Both the position numbers and the translations under genes were made by a program. 64,000 nucleotides of DNA, from positions 1 to 64,000 of the forward strand of contig CAMTMZ010000009.1 of NCBI GenBank assembly GCA_947073765.1. The letters are read 5' to 3'. The DNA comes from an uncultured Bacillota bacterium (GTDB lineage: Bacteria > Bacillota > Clostridia > Oscillospirales > Oscillospiraceae). Under the pieces are notes generated by a model. The model did no database searches, had not been told where the DNA came from, and worked only from the letters and a program-made list of their open reading frames with translations. Below are positions 43,289 to 52,568 of this stretch, piece by piece. Position 1 is the stretch's first letter; each line of letters begins with the position of its first letter.

Positions 43289-44380
43289 ATGTCATACGAT
43301 ATTTTAGTTTTGAACCCCGGCTCTACCAGCACTAAGGCGGCGGTATACCGGGATAATTACCCCCTGATGGTCCGGAGCATGATTCACACCAACCAGGAGC
43401 TCGCCCCCTACCCTGTTCTCAACGATCAGCTGGACTACCGGGTGGGCATGGTGCGCAGCTGGCTGGCACTGGAGGGATACGATCTGGCCCAGCTGTCCGC
43501 TGTAGTAGGGCGTGGCGGCATCATTCCCAACATCGTCTCCGGGGGATACCTGGTGGATGAGGCGCTGGTGGACTGTCTGCTTCACCACACTGTATTTGAC
43601 CACGCCTCCAACCTGGGGGGACTGATGGCCCGGGAATTTGCCGTACCCTTAAATATTCCCGCCTACATCTATGATGCCGTTACCAGCGATGAACTGCTTC
43701 CCGAGGCCCGGGTCACCGGGTTTAAAGAGGTTACCCGCACCAGCTTCTGTCATGTGCTTAACGCCCGGGCTACCGGCCACAAGTACGCCCAGGCCATGGG
43801 CCGGCGCTATGAGGAGATGAATCTGGTGATAGCCCACCTGGGGGGCGGTATCTCCGTATCCGCTCACTGCCATGGGCGGATCATCGACTCGGTGTCTGAT
43901 GACGCCGGCCCCTTCTCCCCCGACCGGGGAGGCAGTCTGAACATGCTCTACGTGCTGGACATGTGCTACTCCGGAAAATACACCAAGGCGGAGATGCTGA
44001 AAAAGCTTCGGGGCGAGGGGGGCATGTCCGCCCTGCTGGGCACCCACGACTGCCAGGAAGTGGAGCGGCGTATTGCCCAGGGGGATGAGTGGGCCGCACT
44101 CGTCTATCAAGCTCAGGCTCTGCAAATTTCCAAGGGGATTGGCACAATGCTCAGCTGCTTTACAGAGCTTATCGACGGAGTGATTCTTACAGGTGGACTG
44201 GCCAACTCCAAAATGCTCACAGGCAAAGTGATTGACTATCTCCACAACCTTTGCCGGGTTGTCGTCATTCCCGGCGAGAATGAGATGGAGGCCCTGGCTC
44301 TGGGTGCCCTGCGTATCCTCCAGGGCGGAGAATCCGTCCATCAGTTTCACCCAGTATGCTCTATTGTACAGGGGGATTAA
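43289..44380 (+). CDS. buk: Butyrate kinase
   Basis: A 363-residue protein of the acetate/butyrate kinase family. It has NPGSTSTKAAVY (residues about 8-19), VVGRGGIIPN, NLVIAHLGGGISVSAHCHGRIID and ILTGGLANSK. It converts butyryl-phosphate and ADP to butyrate and ATP. AGGAGG lies 7 nt before the ATG. It forms an operon with ptb that ends in a strong hairpin. Confidence 0.95.
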   Translation: MSYDILVLNPGSTSTKAAVYRDNYPLMVRSMIHTNQELAPYPVLNDQLDYRVGMVRSWLALEGYDLAQLSAVVGRGGIIPNIVSGGYLVDEALVDCLLHHTVFDHASNLGGLMAREFAVPLNIPAYIYDAVTSDELLPEARVTGFKEVTRTSFCHVLNARATGHKYAQAMGRRYEEMNLVIAHLGGGISVSAHCHGRIIDSVSDDAGPFSPDRGGSLNMLYVLDMCYSGKYTKAEMLKKLRGEGGMSALLGTHDCQEVERRIAQGDEWAALVYQAQALQISKGIGTMLSCFTELIDGVILTGGLANSKMLTGKVIDYLHNLCRVVVIPGENEMEALALGALRILQGGESVHQFHPVCSIVQGD

Positions 44381-44421
44381 ACGCACATAGTCCCCGGCTT
44401 AAAGCCGGGGACTATGTGCGT
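44381..44421. terminator. Bidirectional terminator after buk
   Basis: ACGCACATAGTCCCCGGCTT and AAGCCGGGGACTATGTGCGT are perfect 20-bp arms with a single A between, so the real loop is a few bases larger. A TTTATTT tail follows. It also ends the converging enzyme I-like gene. Confidence 0.8.
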
Positions 44422-45183
44422 TTATTTCACACTCAGGGCATGCCCCTTAGGACGCCCGTTAGCCTGGTAGAGTTCTCTCAGCCGATCCAGCTGCTCCTGA
44501 TCCGGATCTATGTATACGTCGCCGGTGTAACCGTCCATCAGAGCCAGGTGTCCTTCACTTCCAGGTGTGAGGGGTACCTCCACAATGGCCGGAATGTGGT
44601 AGGCCCGCACCAGCATAGCGGTATGGCTGTCCAGACTGCCCTTTCGGGTAATCAGCCCCAGCAGACGGTGCTGATCAAAATCCATAACCTCACTGGGCAG
44701 AAAGTCGTCAGCCACCAAAATGGCGGGCTCATCCATCAGCAGTGTCTGCCGTCCGCCCATCAGCGCCCGGAGCACTCGCTGGGAGATGTCCCGGATGTCT
44801 GCCGCCCGGGCTCGCATATAGGGGCTGTCCATGGCCGCAAAAGCAGCAGAAAAGCTGATCTCCGCCATCTGCACAGCGTATTCCGCCGTAGCCCCTTGGC
44901 CGTTAATCAGTCCCCGGACTGTCTCCACATAGTCGTGATCCTCTAACAGCATCCCATGAATGAGAAAGATAGAGGCCACACCATCTCCTACCTGATTCAG
45001 CGCACGGTTGTATAAGGTGGTCAGCTCTAAAATGGCCATTTGCTGCGCCCGGTGAAAGCGGTTAATTTCCTGCCGCCAGTCCCCTTGGGTATACAGCTGG
45101 ACCTGGGGCGCGGGCCGGCGGTAGAAACACAGACGTCCAGCCACAATTTGCTCCATGATGGCCTTGCCTTTCAAAAGCTGCAT
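44422..45183 (-). CDS. PTS enzyme I-like protein lacking the PEP-binding barrel
   Basis: A 253-residue protein that matches only the N-terminal half of enzyme I. It has MQLLKGKAIMEQIVAGRLCF and ISQRVLRALMGG. The swivelling phosphohistidine domain includes SLDSHTAMLVRAYHIPAIV, where full-length enzyme I has G-G-x-x-S-H-x-A-I-x-A-R with the active His. Enzyme I normally has about 570 residues, so the C-terminal TIM barrel is missing. The start is ATG 45183 (GGAGGCGAAGAG). It may be a phosphocarrier regulator, or it may use a separate barrel elsewhere. It is between buk and an aminotransferase. Confidence 0.75.
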   Translation of the reverse strand: MQLLKGKAIMEQIVAGRLCFYRRPAPQVQLYTQGDWRQEINRFHRAQQMAILELTTLYNRALNQVGDGVASIFLIHGMLLEDHDYVETVRGLINGQGATAEYAVQMAEISFSAAFAAMDSPYMRARAADIRDISQRVLRALMGGRQTLLMDEPAILVADDFLPSEVMDFDQHRLLGLITRKGSLDSHTAMLVRAYHIPAIVEVPLTPGSEGHLALMDGYTGDVYIDPDQEQLDRLRELYQANGRPKGHALSVK

Positions 45184-45440
45184 CTCTTCGCCTCCCCCCG
45201 CGCAGAAAGATATCATCTCAGTAGTTTAAAAAATTATATCTCCTCTGCCCTTGCTTTGTAAAGGTCAGATTTTTCCAAATATGTTATCATTACAAAAGTT
45301 TTCTTGTTCAATTTCTCACCAATTGGCAGTAATTAACAATTTTCTGCCTATCTGCGCGCCGGTTTCACCCGATTTTCCGCTTTACTCTAGTAAACTGCTG
45401 TGCTATAATGGAGCCAACCCAAAATTCAGGAGGTTTTATT

Positions 45441-46625
45441 ATGGTTTCTGAACGTATGAAGGGGCTGGGAACTGCCCGGTCCGTAATTCGGGAGTTGTTC
45501 GAATATGGTAAGGTCCGTGCCGCCCAGATTGGCGCGGAGAATGTCTTTGACTTTTCCATCGGCAATCCCAGTGTTCCAGCGCCCGCCGCCGTCAATCAGA
45601 CGGCTGTCCGCCTGCTCACCGAGCAGCCTGACCTGATTCATGCCTACACCAGCGCCCAGGGCGCCGCCGACGCCAGGGAACGTTTCGTCGACTCTCTCAA
45701 CCGCCGCTTTGGAAGCAGCTATACAGCCGACCGGCTCTACCTCACGGTAGGGGCCGCCGCCTCTCTGTGCTGTGTGTTTAACGCTCTGGCCTGTCCTGGA
45801 GACGAATTTGTGGTGTTTTCCCCCTATTTCCCGGAGTATAAAGTATTTATCGAGGGCGCCGGCGCTAAAATGACGCTTGTCCCCGCAGAAATTGAGACCT
45901 TCCAGATCGACTTTGACGCCTTCGAACGCTCTGTCAACCAACACACCAAAGGCGTGGTCATCAACACCCCCAACAACCCCTCTGGGGTGGTTTACTCCAA
46001 AAAGACCCTGGAACAGCTGGGCGCTATCCTCACGGAGAAGAGCCGGGCATACGGCCACCCCATTTATCTCATCTCTGACGAACCCTACCGGGAGATCGTC
46101 TATGCCGGGGTGGAGGTTCCTTGGGTGCCCCACATCTACCGGGACGCCATTGTGTGCTATTCCTTCTCCAAATCTCTGTCCCTCCCTGGAGAGCGCATCG
46201 GCTATGTGCTGGTTCCAGATGACGTCACCGACGCCGACGATGTTTACGCCGCGGTGGCGGGGGCCGGCCGCTCCCTGGGGTATGTGAATGCCCCCAGCCT
46301 GTTCCAGCAGGTCACTTCCCTGTGCTGCGACTTGACCTCTGACATCAGGGTTTATGAGGAAAACCGCAATCTGCTGGTGTCCTCCCTGCGTGAGATGGGT
46401 TACCATGTGGTGGAGCCGGGCGGAGCCTTCTATCTCTTCCCCCGCACTCTGGAACCCGACGATCTGGCTTTCAGCGAGCGGGCTAAGAAGGAATTTGACC
46501 TGCTTATGGCCCCTGGCGCAGGCTTCGGCGCCCCCGGACATGTGCGTATCTCTTACTGCGTCCAGACTGACATGATTCTCCGGTCCCTGCCTAAATTCAA
46601 AGCATTGGCGGAGTCCTATCAGTAA
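45441..46625 (+). CDS. PLP-dependent aminotransferase, class I/II
   Basis: A 394-residue protein. It has FDFSIGNPSVPAP, LYLTVGAAASLC, VINTPNNPSG (residues about 175-184), ISDEPYREIVYAG and SFSKSLSLPGERIGY with the PLP lysine in S-x-S-K-S. The AspC/PatA-type fold is clear. The exact amino acid substrate cannot be told. AGGAGG and ATG 45441 fit the start, and TATAAT at 45402 may be the -10. Confidence 0.9.
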   Translation: MVSERMKGLGTARSVIRELFEYGKVRAAQIGAENVFDFSIGNPSVPAPAAVNQTAVRLLTEQPDLIHAYTSAQGAADARERFVDSLNRRFGSSYTADRLYLTVGAAASLCCVFNALACPGDEFVVFSPYFPEYKVFIEGAGAKMTLVPAEIETFQIDFDAFERSVNQHTKGVVINTPNNPSGVVYSKKTLEQLGAILTEKSRAYGHPIYLISDEPYREIVYAGVEVPWVPHIYRDAIVCYSFSKSLSLPGERIGYVLVPDDVTDADDVYAAVAGAGRSLGYVNAPSLFQQVTSLCCDLTSDIRVYEENRNLLVSSLREMGYHVVEPGGAFYLFPRTLEPDDLAFSERAKKEFDLLMAPGAGFGAPGHVRISYCVQTDMILRSLPKFKALAESYQ

Positions 46626-46646
46626 GTGTGTTCCAATCCCTGAAAA

Positions 46647-46680
46647 GAGCGGCAAGGCTGAAACCTTGCCGCTCCCGTTT
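46647..46680. terminator. Terminator between the aminotransferase and hydrogenase operon
   Basis: GAGCGGCAAGG-CTGAAA-CCTTGCCGCTC is a perfect 11-bp stem followed by CCGTTTT. Confidence 0.75.
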
Positions 46681-46708
46681 TACGAACAACTTATTCTGAT
46701 ACGTCTTT

Positions 46709-48409
46709 TTATTCCTTCACATAGTCCACATGGAGCAGCTCATGGCGGCGCTCCTCAGATAGATCCTTGAGGAAGGTTCCTACCACCGGGTTGCGTTCAG
46801 CCCGTTTGAAGGGGGCGGAGCGGTCCAAGGTATAAAGGCCCTCGGCCCGTTCCTCCTTATCCTGCTTCATGCCGTGAGGCTGACCGGCGCCGCCCACACA
46901 GCCGCCCTGGCAGGTCATAACCTCTACAAGGTCAAAGTAGGCGCTGCCCGCTTCAATTTCCTTCAGCAGCCTCTGCGCGTTAGCCAGACCATGAACCACC
47001 GCCAGGTGAATATCCCGCTCTCCCACCTTGATCACGGCCACCCGGATAGCCCGGTTGCCCCGAAGGGGGGAGAATTTCAGCTCCCGCAGCACATTTTTAG
47101 ACTTGTCCGGCAGGCAGAAACGAACTACCGCTTCGGCCACCCCTCCGGTGGTGCCATAGATCACACCGGCGCCAGAGCCCAGACCGAACGGCAGGTCAGG
47201 GGACTCATACTCCAGCTTGGTGAGCTGGATGCCTGACTCCTTAATCATCCGAATGATCTCCTGACTGGTGAGCACTAGGTCCACCGCTGGGGCACCGTCA
47301 GGTTGGACAAACTCCGGCCTGGCAGCTTCCATCTTTTTGGCGGTACAGGGCATAATGGCGATGTGATAGGTGGTGCGGCCATCCTCCTGATCCTTAACGT
47401 TGTACCGGTCTCTCAAGATAGCAGCAAACATCTGCATGGGAGATTTGCAGGTGGATATGTGCTTGAGGTATTTGGGGTTCTCATTCTCCAGATACTTTAC
47501 CCAGGCAGGGCAGCAGGAGGTAAACATGGGGAAGGGTCCGCCCTTCTCCAGCCGCTCCAAAAATTCGGTCCCCTCCTCAATCGTGGTAAAGTCCGCGCCG
47601 AAGGTGGTGTCATAAATCTCGTCCACCCCCATCAACTTCAACGCGGTAACCAGCTGGTCCAGCACATTTTGTCCCGGGGCCAAGCCAAAAGCCTCGCCCA
47701 CCGCCACCCGAACGGCAGGGGCAATCTGGATTACCACCCGCTTTTTCGGATCGTGGATCGCTCTCCATGCTTTTCCGATCTGGTCGTAAACCGTAATAGC
47801 TCCAGTAGGGCACACGGCGGAGCACTGGCCGCAGCTGATGCACTTGGTCTCACTCAGCTTCCGGTTGAAGGCGGGGGTAACCTGCATCTGATAGCCGCGC
47901 TGGGCAAAGTCGATAATGCCCATACCGATGTTCTCGCTGCACACCCGCACACAGTCTCCGCACAGGATGCACTTGCTGGGGTCCCGGACAATAGCAGGGC
48001 TGGAGTCGTCAAACTCCCCGCACTCCCGGTTGTCCTGGAAGCGGACATGGTGGACACCAAACTGAACAGCCAGCGCCTGGAGGTGGCAGTCGCCGCTCTT
48101 CTCGCAGGTGGTGCAGGAGCAGTTGTGGGAGGCCAGCATCAGCTCCAGAATCATCCGCCGGTGCTTCAGCAGCCTGGCGGTGTTTGTGCGGATTTTCAAC
48201 CCATCACGGGGCTGCATGGAGCAGGAGGTTTCAATCTTCCCCCGCTCGTCCTCTACCACGCACATCCGGCAGGCACCGTAGACAGACAGGTCGGAGTAGT
48301 AGCAGAAGGTAGGCATCTCAATGCCCGCTTTCCGGATGACGGACAGAACATTGGGCTCCCCGTCAAAGGGCACCCGCTGGCCGTCGATAAACATAATTCC
48401 CTTTGCCAT
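46709..48409 (-). CDS. hydA: NADH-linked [FeFe] hydrogenase, large subunit (HydA)
   Basis: A 566-residue protein. The N-terminal 2Fe-2S domain has CRMCVVE. HNCSCTTCEKSGDCHLQ is the His-Cys3 cluster region. Two 4Fe-4S sites follow (CILCGDCVRVC, CISCGQCSAVCPTG). The H-cluster motifs are TSCCPAWVKY, MPCTAKKMEA and EVMTCQGGCVGGAGQPHG. It makes or uses H2. With HydB and HydC it forms an electron-bifurcating complex that couples NADH and ferredoxin. GGGAGGAG precedes ATG 48409, and HydB ends 5 bp upstream. Confidence 0.95.
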   Translation of the reverse strand: MAKGIMFIDGQRVPFDGEPNVLSVIRKAGIEMPTFCYYSDLSVYGACRMCVVEDERGKIETSCSMQPRDGLKIRTNTARLLKHRRMILELMLASHNCSCTTCEKSGDCHLQALAVQFGVHHVRFQDNRECGEFDDSSPAIVRDPSKCILCGDCVRVCSENIGMGIIDFAQRGYQMQVTPAFNRKLSETKCISCGQCSAVCPTGAITVYDQIGKAWRAIHDPKKRVVIQIAPAVRVAVGEAFGLAPGQNVLDQLVTALKLMGVDEIYDTTFGADFTTIEEGTEFLERLEKGGPFPMFTSCCPAWVKYLENENPKYLKHISTCKSPMQMFAAILRDRYNVKDQEDGRTTYHIAIMPCTAKKMEAARPEFVQPDGAPAVDLVLTSQEIIRMIKESGIQLTKLEYESPDLPFGLGSGAGVIYGTTGGVAEAVVRFCLPDKSKNVLRELKFSPLRGNRAIRVAVIKVGERDIHLAVVHGLANAQRLLKEIEAGSAYFDLVEVMTCQGGCVGGAGQPHGMKQDKEERAEGLYTLDRSAPFKRAERNPVVGTFLKDLSEERRHELLHVDYVKE

Positions 48410-48414
48410 ACCGC

Positions 48415-50313
48415 TCACTCCTCCCGAATAGCGCCGAAGGGACAGCAGCCCCAGCACGCGCCGCATTTGATACATTTTTCCGTGTCGATGACATGGGGCA
48501 TCCGGATCTGGCCGGTGATGGCCTCCATGGGACACTGCCGCATACACTTTCCGCAGCCCTTACACAGCTCCGGGTCGATCTGGAGCACCTTTTTCCGTCC
48601 GTTGCAGTGGGGGCAGTGCTTGTCCACCACGTGGGCCAGGTACTCATCCCGGAAATACTTCAGGGTGCTCTGCACCGGCTTGCAGGCGCTCTGGCCTAGG
48701 CCGCACAGGGCGGTCTCGCTGATGGTGGCGGACAGCTCCTCCAGCAGCTCCAGGTCCTCCAGGCTGCCCTCGTTATTGACGATGCGGGTGAGGATCTCCA
48801 GCATCCTGCGGGTGCCCTCCCGGCAGGGGACGCACTTCCCGCAGGACTCATTCTGGGTAAAGTTCATGAAGAACCGGGCCACCTCCACCATGCAGGTGTC
48901 CTCATCCATAACCACCAGTCCGCCGGAACCGATCATGGCCCCCAGCTTTTTCAGAGAATCGAAGTCCAGCGGCATGTCCAGATGCTCCTCAGTGAGACAG
49001 CCGCCGGAGGGCCCGCCGATCTGAACAGCCTTAAATTTCTTCCTGTCCTTGATTCCGCCACCGATGTCGAAAATGATCTCCCGCAGGGTGGCCCCCATGG
49101 GCACCTCGATCAGGCCGGTGTTCACCACGTTGCCCGTCAGGGCAAAGGCCTTGGTTCCCGGGGAGCTCTCAGTTCCGATGGACCTAAACCACGCCTGGCC
49201 CTTTCGGATGATCAGGGGCACGGCGGAGAAGGTCTCCACGTTGTTGAGCACCGTGGGCTGTGCCCAAAGGCCGTGCTCCACTGTCCGGGGTGGCTTGACC
49301 CGGGGCATGCCCCGATTGCCCTCGATGGAGGCTGTCAAGGCAGAGCCCTCGCCACAGACAAAGGCCCCCGCGCCACGGTTGACATGGAGATGGAAGGAGA
49401 ATTCTGTACCCAGGATGCGCTCTCCCAGCAGATTCATCTCCTCCGCCTTCTTGATGGCGGTTTTCAGCCGGGCCACAGCCAGGGGGTACTCCGCCCGAAC
49501 ATAGATGTAGCCCTCGTCGCTCCCCGCTCCCAGCGCGGCGATGAGCATCCCCTCAATGATGGAGTGGGGGTTGCCCTCCATGATGGAGCGGTCCATAAAG
49601 GCGCCGGGATCACCCTCGTCGCCGTTGCACACCACATATTTCTTGCCCTTGGGCTGCCTGCGCACACTGTCCCATTTACGGCCCGCGGGAAAGCCGCCGC
49701 CGCCCCGGCCCCGCAGACCGGAGTCCATGATCTCTTTGCAGATAGCCTCATCAGTCATCTCGAACAGGGCTTTCTCAAAGGCCGCGTAGCCGTCCTTGGC
49801 CAGGTACTCATCAATGTCCTCGGCGTCGGTCGTGCCGCAGTTCTCCAGCACAACGCGGTGCTGCTTGTGGTAGAAGGGGATATCGCTGTGCTTGGTGTAC
49901 TTCACCCCGTCCAGCTCGTAGAGCAGCCGCTCCACCACCTCCCCCTTCAGGATGGTCTTCTCAATGATCTCGTCGCAGTCCTCCAGCTGCACGTGGGTGT
50001 ACAGGATGCCCTCAGGCTCAATCTGGACCAGAGGCCCCATCTCGCAAAAGCCATGGCAGCCGCTCTTTTTCAGATAGACTCCGTCTCCCTTGGGTTCGGT
50101 AACGTCCTCCATCTCGTTTTCCTGGGTGAGACCCACATAGACGTCCATCCCCCGGCGGGCGCACTCCTCCTTAAAATAGTCGTACAGCTTCAGCGAACCG
50201 CCGGCAATACATCCGGTACCCGCGCACAGCAGAATCTGCCGTTTCTGATAGGACAGAGCCCGCTTGGCCTTTACCCGGCGGACCTCCAGCCGTTCACGAT
50301 TCATCTCAGCCAT
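48415..50313 (-). CDS. hydB: Hydrogenase diaphorase subunit, NuoF-like (HydB)
   Basis: A 632-residue protein. An N-terminal thioredoxin-like 2Fe-2S domain (CAGTGCIAGGSLK...GCHGFCEMGP) is followed by a NuoF core with the FMN/NADH signature GRGGGGFPAGRKWD and GDEGDPGAFMDRS. It also has CGKCVPCREGTRRM for an iron-sulfur centre and a C-terminal pair of 4Fe-4S sites (CKGCGKCMRQCP, CIKCGACWGCCPFG). It is the NADH-oxidising subunit of the HydABC complex. ATG 50313 lies 9 nt after AAAGGAGG; the earlier ATG at 50322 has no spacer. Confidence 0.93.
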   Translation of the reverse strand: MAEMNRERLEVRRVKAKRALSYQKRQILLCAGTGCIAGGSLKLYDYFKEECARRGMDVYVGLTQENEMEDVTEPKGDGVYLKKSGCHGFCEMGPLVQIEPEGILYTHVQLEDCDEIIEKTILKGEVVERLLYELDGVKYTKHSDIPFYHKQHRVVLENCGTTDAEDIDEYLAKDGYAAFEKALFEMTDEAICKEIMDSGLRGRGGGGFPAGRKWDSVRRQPKGKKYVVCNGDEGDPGAFMDRSIMEGNPHSIIEGMLIAALGAGSDEGYIYVRAEYPLAVARLKTAIKKAEEMNLLGERILGTEFSFHLHVNRGAGAFVCGEGSALTASIEGNRGMPRVKPPRTVEHGLWAQPTVLNNVETFSAVPLIIRKGQAWFRSIGTESSPGTKAFALTGNVVNTGLIEVPMGATLREIIFDIGGGIKDRKKFKAVQIGGPSGGCLTEEHLDMPLDFDSLKKLGAMIGSGGLVVMDEDTCMVEVARFFMNFTQNESCGKCVPCREGTRRMLEILTRIVNNEGSLEDLELLEELSATISETALCGLGQSACKPVQSTLKYFRDEYLAHVVDKHCPHCNGRKKVLQIDPELCKGCGKCMRQCPMEAITGQIRMPHVIDTEKCIKCGACWGCCPFGAIREE

Positions 50314-50794
50314 TGGCGGCATCCTCCTTTCTCAGATCCTCCAGCAGTTCAATGGCCAGTTCCGGGCTCATTTTGGAGTGGACCTGGTCGTTTACCGTCA
50401 CCACCGGAGCCAGGCCGCAGGCCCCAAGACAGGCCACCGTCTCCAGGGTGAACAGGCCGTCGGCGGAGGTCTTCTGCTTCCCCTCCAGTTCCAGATACTC
50501 TCTGATGGCATTAAAAATTGGCTGGGACTTGCGCACGTGGCAGGCAGTGCCGTCACACACCTTGATGATGTACTTACCCTTGGCCTCCAGGGAAAAGTTC
50601 TCATAAAAGGTGGCCACACTGTATACTTTGGCCACCCCCACCCCCAGTTTTTCTGCGATACGCTCCAGCACCGCAGGGCTGAGATACTTGTATTCTGCCT
50701 GGATATCCTGCATAATGGCAATCAGGTGATGTACCTGACAGCCGTAACCGTCAATAATCTCCTCCACCCGCTCCATGGAAATTCCATTGGACAT
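50306..50794 (-). CDS. hydC: Hydrogenase NuoE-like subunit (HydC)
   Basis: A 162-residue protein. The four cysteines of the thioredoxin-like 2Fe-2S site are in CDGTACHVR and CLGACGLAP. VATFYENFS is also typical. It is the first gene of the operon, and its end overlaps hydB by 8 bp. ATG 50794 has AGAGGAG 10 nt ahead. Confidence 0.93.
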   Translation of the reverse strand: MSNGISMERVEEIIDGYGCQVHHLIAIMQDIQAEYKYLSPAVLERIAEKLGVGVAKVYSVATFYENFSLEAKGKYIIKVCDGTACHVRKSQPIFNAIREYLELEGKQKTSADGLFTLETVACLGACGLAPVVTVNDQVHSKMSPELAIELLEDLRKEDAANG

Positions 50795-50913
50795 GGCTGT
50801 TTTTCTCCTCTCTGTATGTAATTTGGATATCATTTCGCTCCTTATGATTTTAACACAGCATCCGTCACTTTACAAGAAGATTTTGCAGGAAATGCGTCAT
50901 TTTTTGGCAAAAT

Positions 50914-50939
50914 GGCGGCGCAGATTGCTCTGCGCCGCC
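50914..50939 (-). terminator. Terminator of the gene at 50946
   Basis: GGCGGCGCAGA-TTGC-TCTGCGCCGCC is a perfect 11-bp stem. On the minus strand it is followed by ATTTTGCC. Confidence 0.65.
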
Positions 50940-50945
50940 AAGGGA

Positions 50946-51464
50946 TCAGCGTCTCATTTTTTGGGGATCAGGCCAGGTCTCCGGCCCGTCGGTTTTTGAG
51001 ATCTCTTTAAACTCCCCGGTCTCTCTGGCAAAGGCATACATAGCCTTTGCCATGGTATACATTTGGGGATAGACCTCTAGGCAACGTCCCTTGCTCAATT
51101 CATCCTCAAAAGCGTAGACCCAGCCGCTTCCCACCTTCCGCCTGACCTTTAAAAAGCGGGCCACCGCCTCGGCAAAGCAGTCCGAACTCCCCTCTTTCGC
51201 GCCTCGCCCGGCATATTCAATGTAAGACAGCAGCGCATACTCCGCCTTGGACAGGCACTCGTTTACCCGCCTAGCTAAATAAGACAGGATCTCCTCCCCC
51301 ACATAGCCAAGCATCCCGTCTACCCGGAGATACTGGTGGGTAAATTCTTCCCCGTGACGCTTCGCAAAAGCTGCGGGATCAAAATTTAAGGCTTTGCATA
51401 CTTCCGCCATCAGCTCCGGGCCCAGTCTTGCCTCTGTCCCAGGCACAATCTCGCTACCAGTCAT
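50946..51464 (-). CDS. Hypothetical protein
   Basis: A 172-residue, mostly helical protein, MTGSEIVPGTEARLGPELMA. GGAGAGGAG lies about 8 nt before the ATG. Residues 55-130 are rich in Ala, Tyr and charged residues (EILSYLARRVNECLSKAEYALLSYIEYAG), and the end is polar. No family is recognised. It lies between the hydrogenase operon and a LysR gene, with no clear functional link. Confidence 0.55.
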   Translation of the reverse strand: MTGSEIVPGTEARLGPELMAEVCKALNFDPAAFAKRHGEEFTHQYLRVDGMLGYVGEEILSYLARRVNECLSKAEYALLSYIEYAGRGAKEGSSDCFAEAVARFLKVRRKVGSGWVYAFEDELSKGRCLEVYPQMYTMAKAMYAFARETGEFKEISKTDGPETWPDPQKMRR

Positions 51465-51579
51465 CGCGCTTTCTCCTCTCCGCCCTATCTATCAGTTCTC
51501 TTTTATTCCAGCACAGGGTATCTCAACTCTGATTCCTCTATTATATTGCGTCGGATACCTTGCGTCAACCATCAGCCTC

Positions 51580-51608
51580 TTGCCCTTATTCCACTCTTCC
51601 GGTATAAT
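51580..51608 (+). promoter_or_regulatory. Promoter of the LysR gene
   Basis: TTGCCC (51580-51585), a 17-bp spacer and TATAAT (51603-51608), 27 bp before the start codon. Confidence 0.55.
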
Positions 51609-51635
51609 ATTGATACTATATTCGGAGGTGGTCCC

Positions 51636-52556
51636 ATGAACCAGCAAGGGATCGAGGTCTTTCTCGCGGTAGCCCGGCTGGGCAGCGTGTCAGCTGCGGC
51701 CCAGGCCTTATACATTACCCAGCCCGCTGTGAGCCGGCATCTGCGGACCCTGGAAGATGGGATGGGATGCTCTTTGGTGATCCGGGGAAGGGGCAAACGG
51801 AACATAGAGCTCACTGATCAGGGACGGGATTTTGTTCAGGTGGCGGAAAAGTGGCGGCTGTTGTGGCAGGAGACCCAGGAGGTTGCCAGCCAGGACCGGA
51901 CCCAGACCTTACGGGTGGCCTCAGTGGGCAGCCTCAGCACCTACCTGCTCCCCCAGGTGTTTCGAGAATTTCTGCTGACCCCCGGCCGGGCCCTCACCTT
52001 TCACCACTACCACTCTCGCGAGGCCTATGAATATGTGGCCCAGGGGCTCACAGACATCGCCCTCATCTCCGACCATATGTACCACACTCAGGTGGAGACT
52101 GTTCCCGCCTTCCGATCCCCTATGGTGCTGCTCACCGGACCAGGACTGGACTGGCCGGAGACGGTCCGCCCGTCTCAGCTGGACCCGGCCAGGGAGCTGC
52201 GCCTGCCTTGGAACCCGGAATACGACTTGTGGCACACCTTCTGGTTCAGCGCCGCCGTCTCTCCCCGAGCGGTACTGGATCAGATGTCTCTCCTGGAGGA
52301 GTTCTTCTCCTGGCAGGACAGTTGGTGGGACAGCTGGGCTGTAGCTCCTGTCGTAGTGGCAGCCCCCCTGTCAAAAAAGCTGGGACTGACCTTGCGCCAA
52401 TTGGAAGGCGGTCCCCCCGATGAAATCATTTATTATCTGCTGGGCCCCCGGCGGAAGGACGAGCTCACGCGCTCCTTTCTCACCTGTCTGCACCGCGAGC
52501 TGAGACAGAGGCCAGGGGTGGAATCTCTTCTTTTTCCGGCTGATTCCAATTCATAA
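51636..52556 (+). CDS. LysR-family transcriptional regulator
   Basis: A 306-residue protein. The N-terminal winged helix is FLAVARLGSVSAAAQALYITQPAVSRHLRTLE, followed by a helical linker and a substrate-binding domain. CGGAGG is 6 nt before ATG 51636. It precedes the alkylguanine methyltransferase by 12 bp, but co-regulation is not shown. The ligand is unknown. Confidence 0.92.
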   Translation: MNQQGIEVFLAVARLGSVSAAAQALYITQPAVSRHLRTLEDGMGCSLVIRGRGKRNIELTDQGRDFVQVAEKWRLLWQETQEVASQDRTQTLRVASVGSLSTYLLPQVFREFLLTPGRALTFHHYHSREAYEYVAQGLTDIALISDHMYHTQVETVPAFRSPMVLLTGPGLDWPETVRPSQLDPARELRLPWNPEYDLWHTFWFSAAVSPRAVLDQMSLLEEFFSWQDSWWDSWAVAPVVVAAPLSKKLGLTLRQLEGGPPDEIIYYLLGPRRKDELTRSFLTCLHRELRQRPGVESLLFPADSNS

Positions 52557-52568
52557 GGAGGCATTTTC

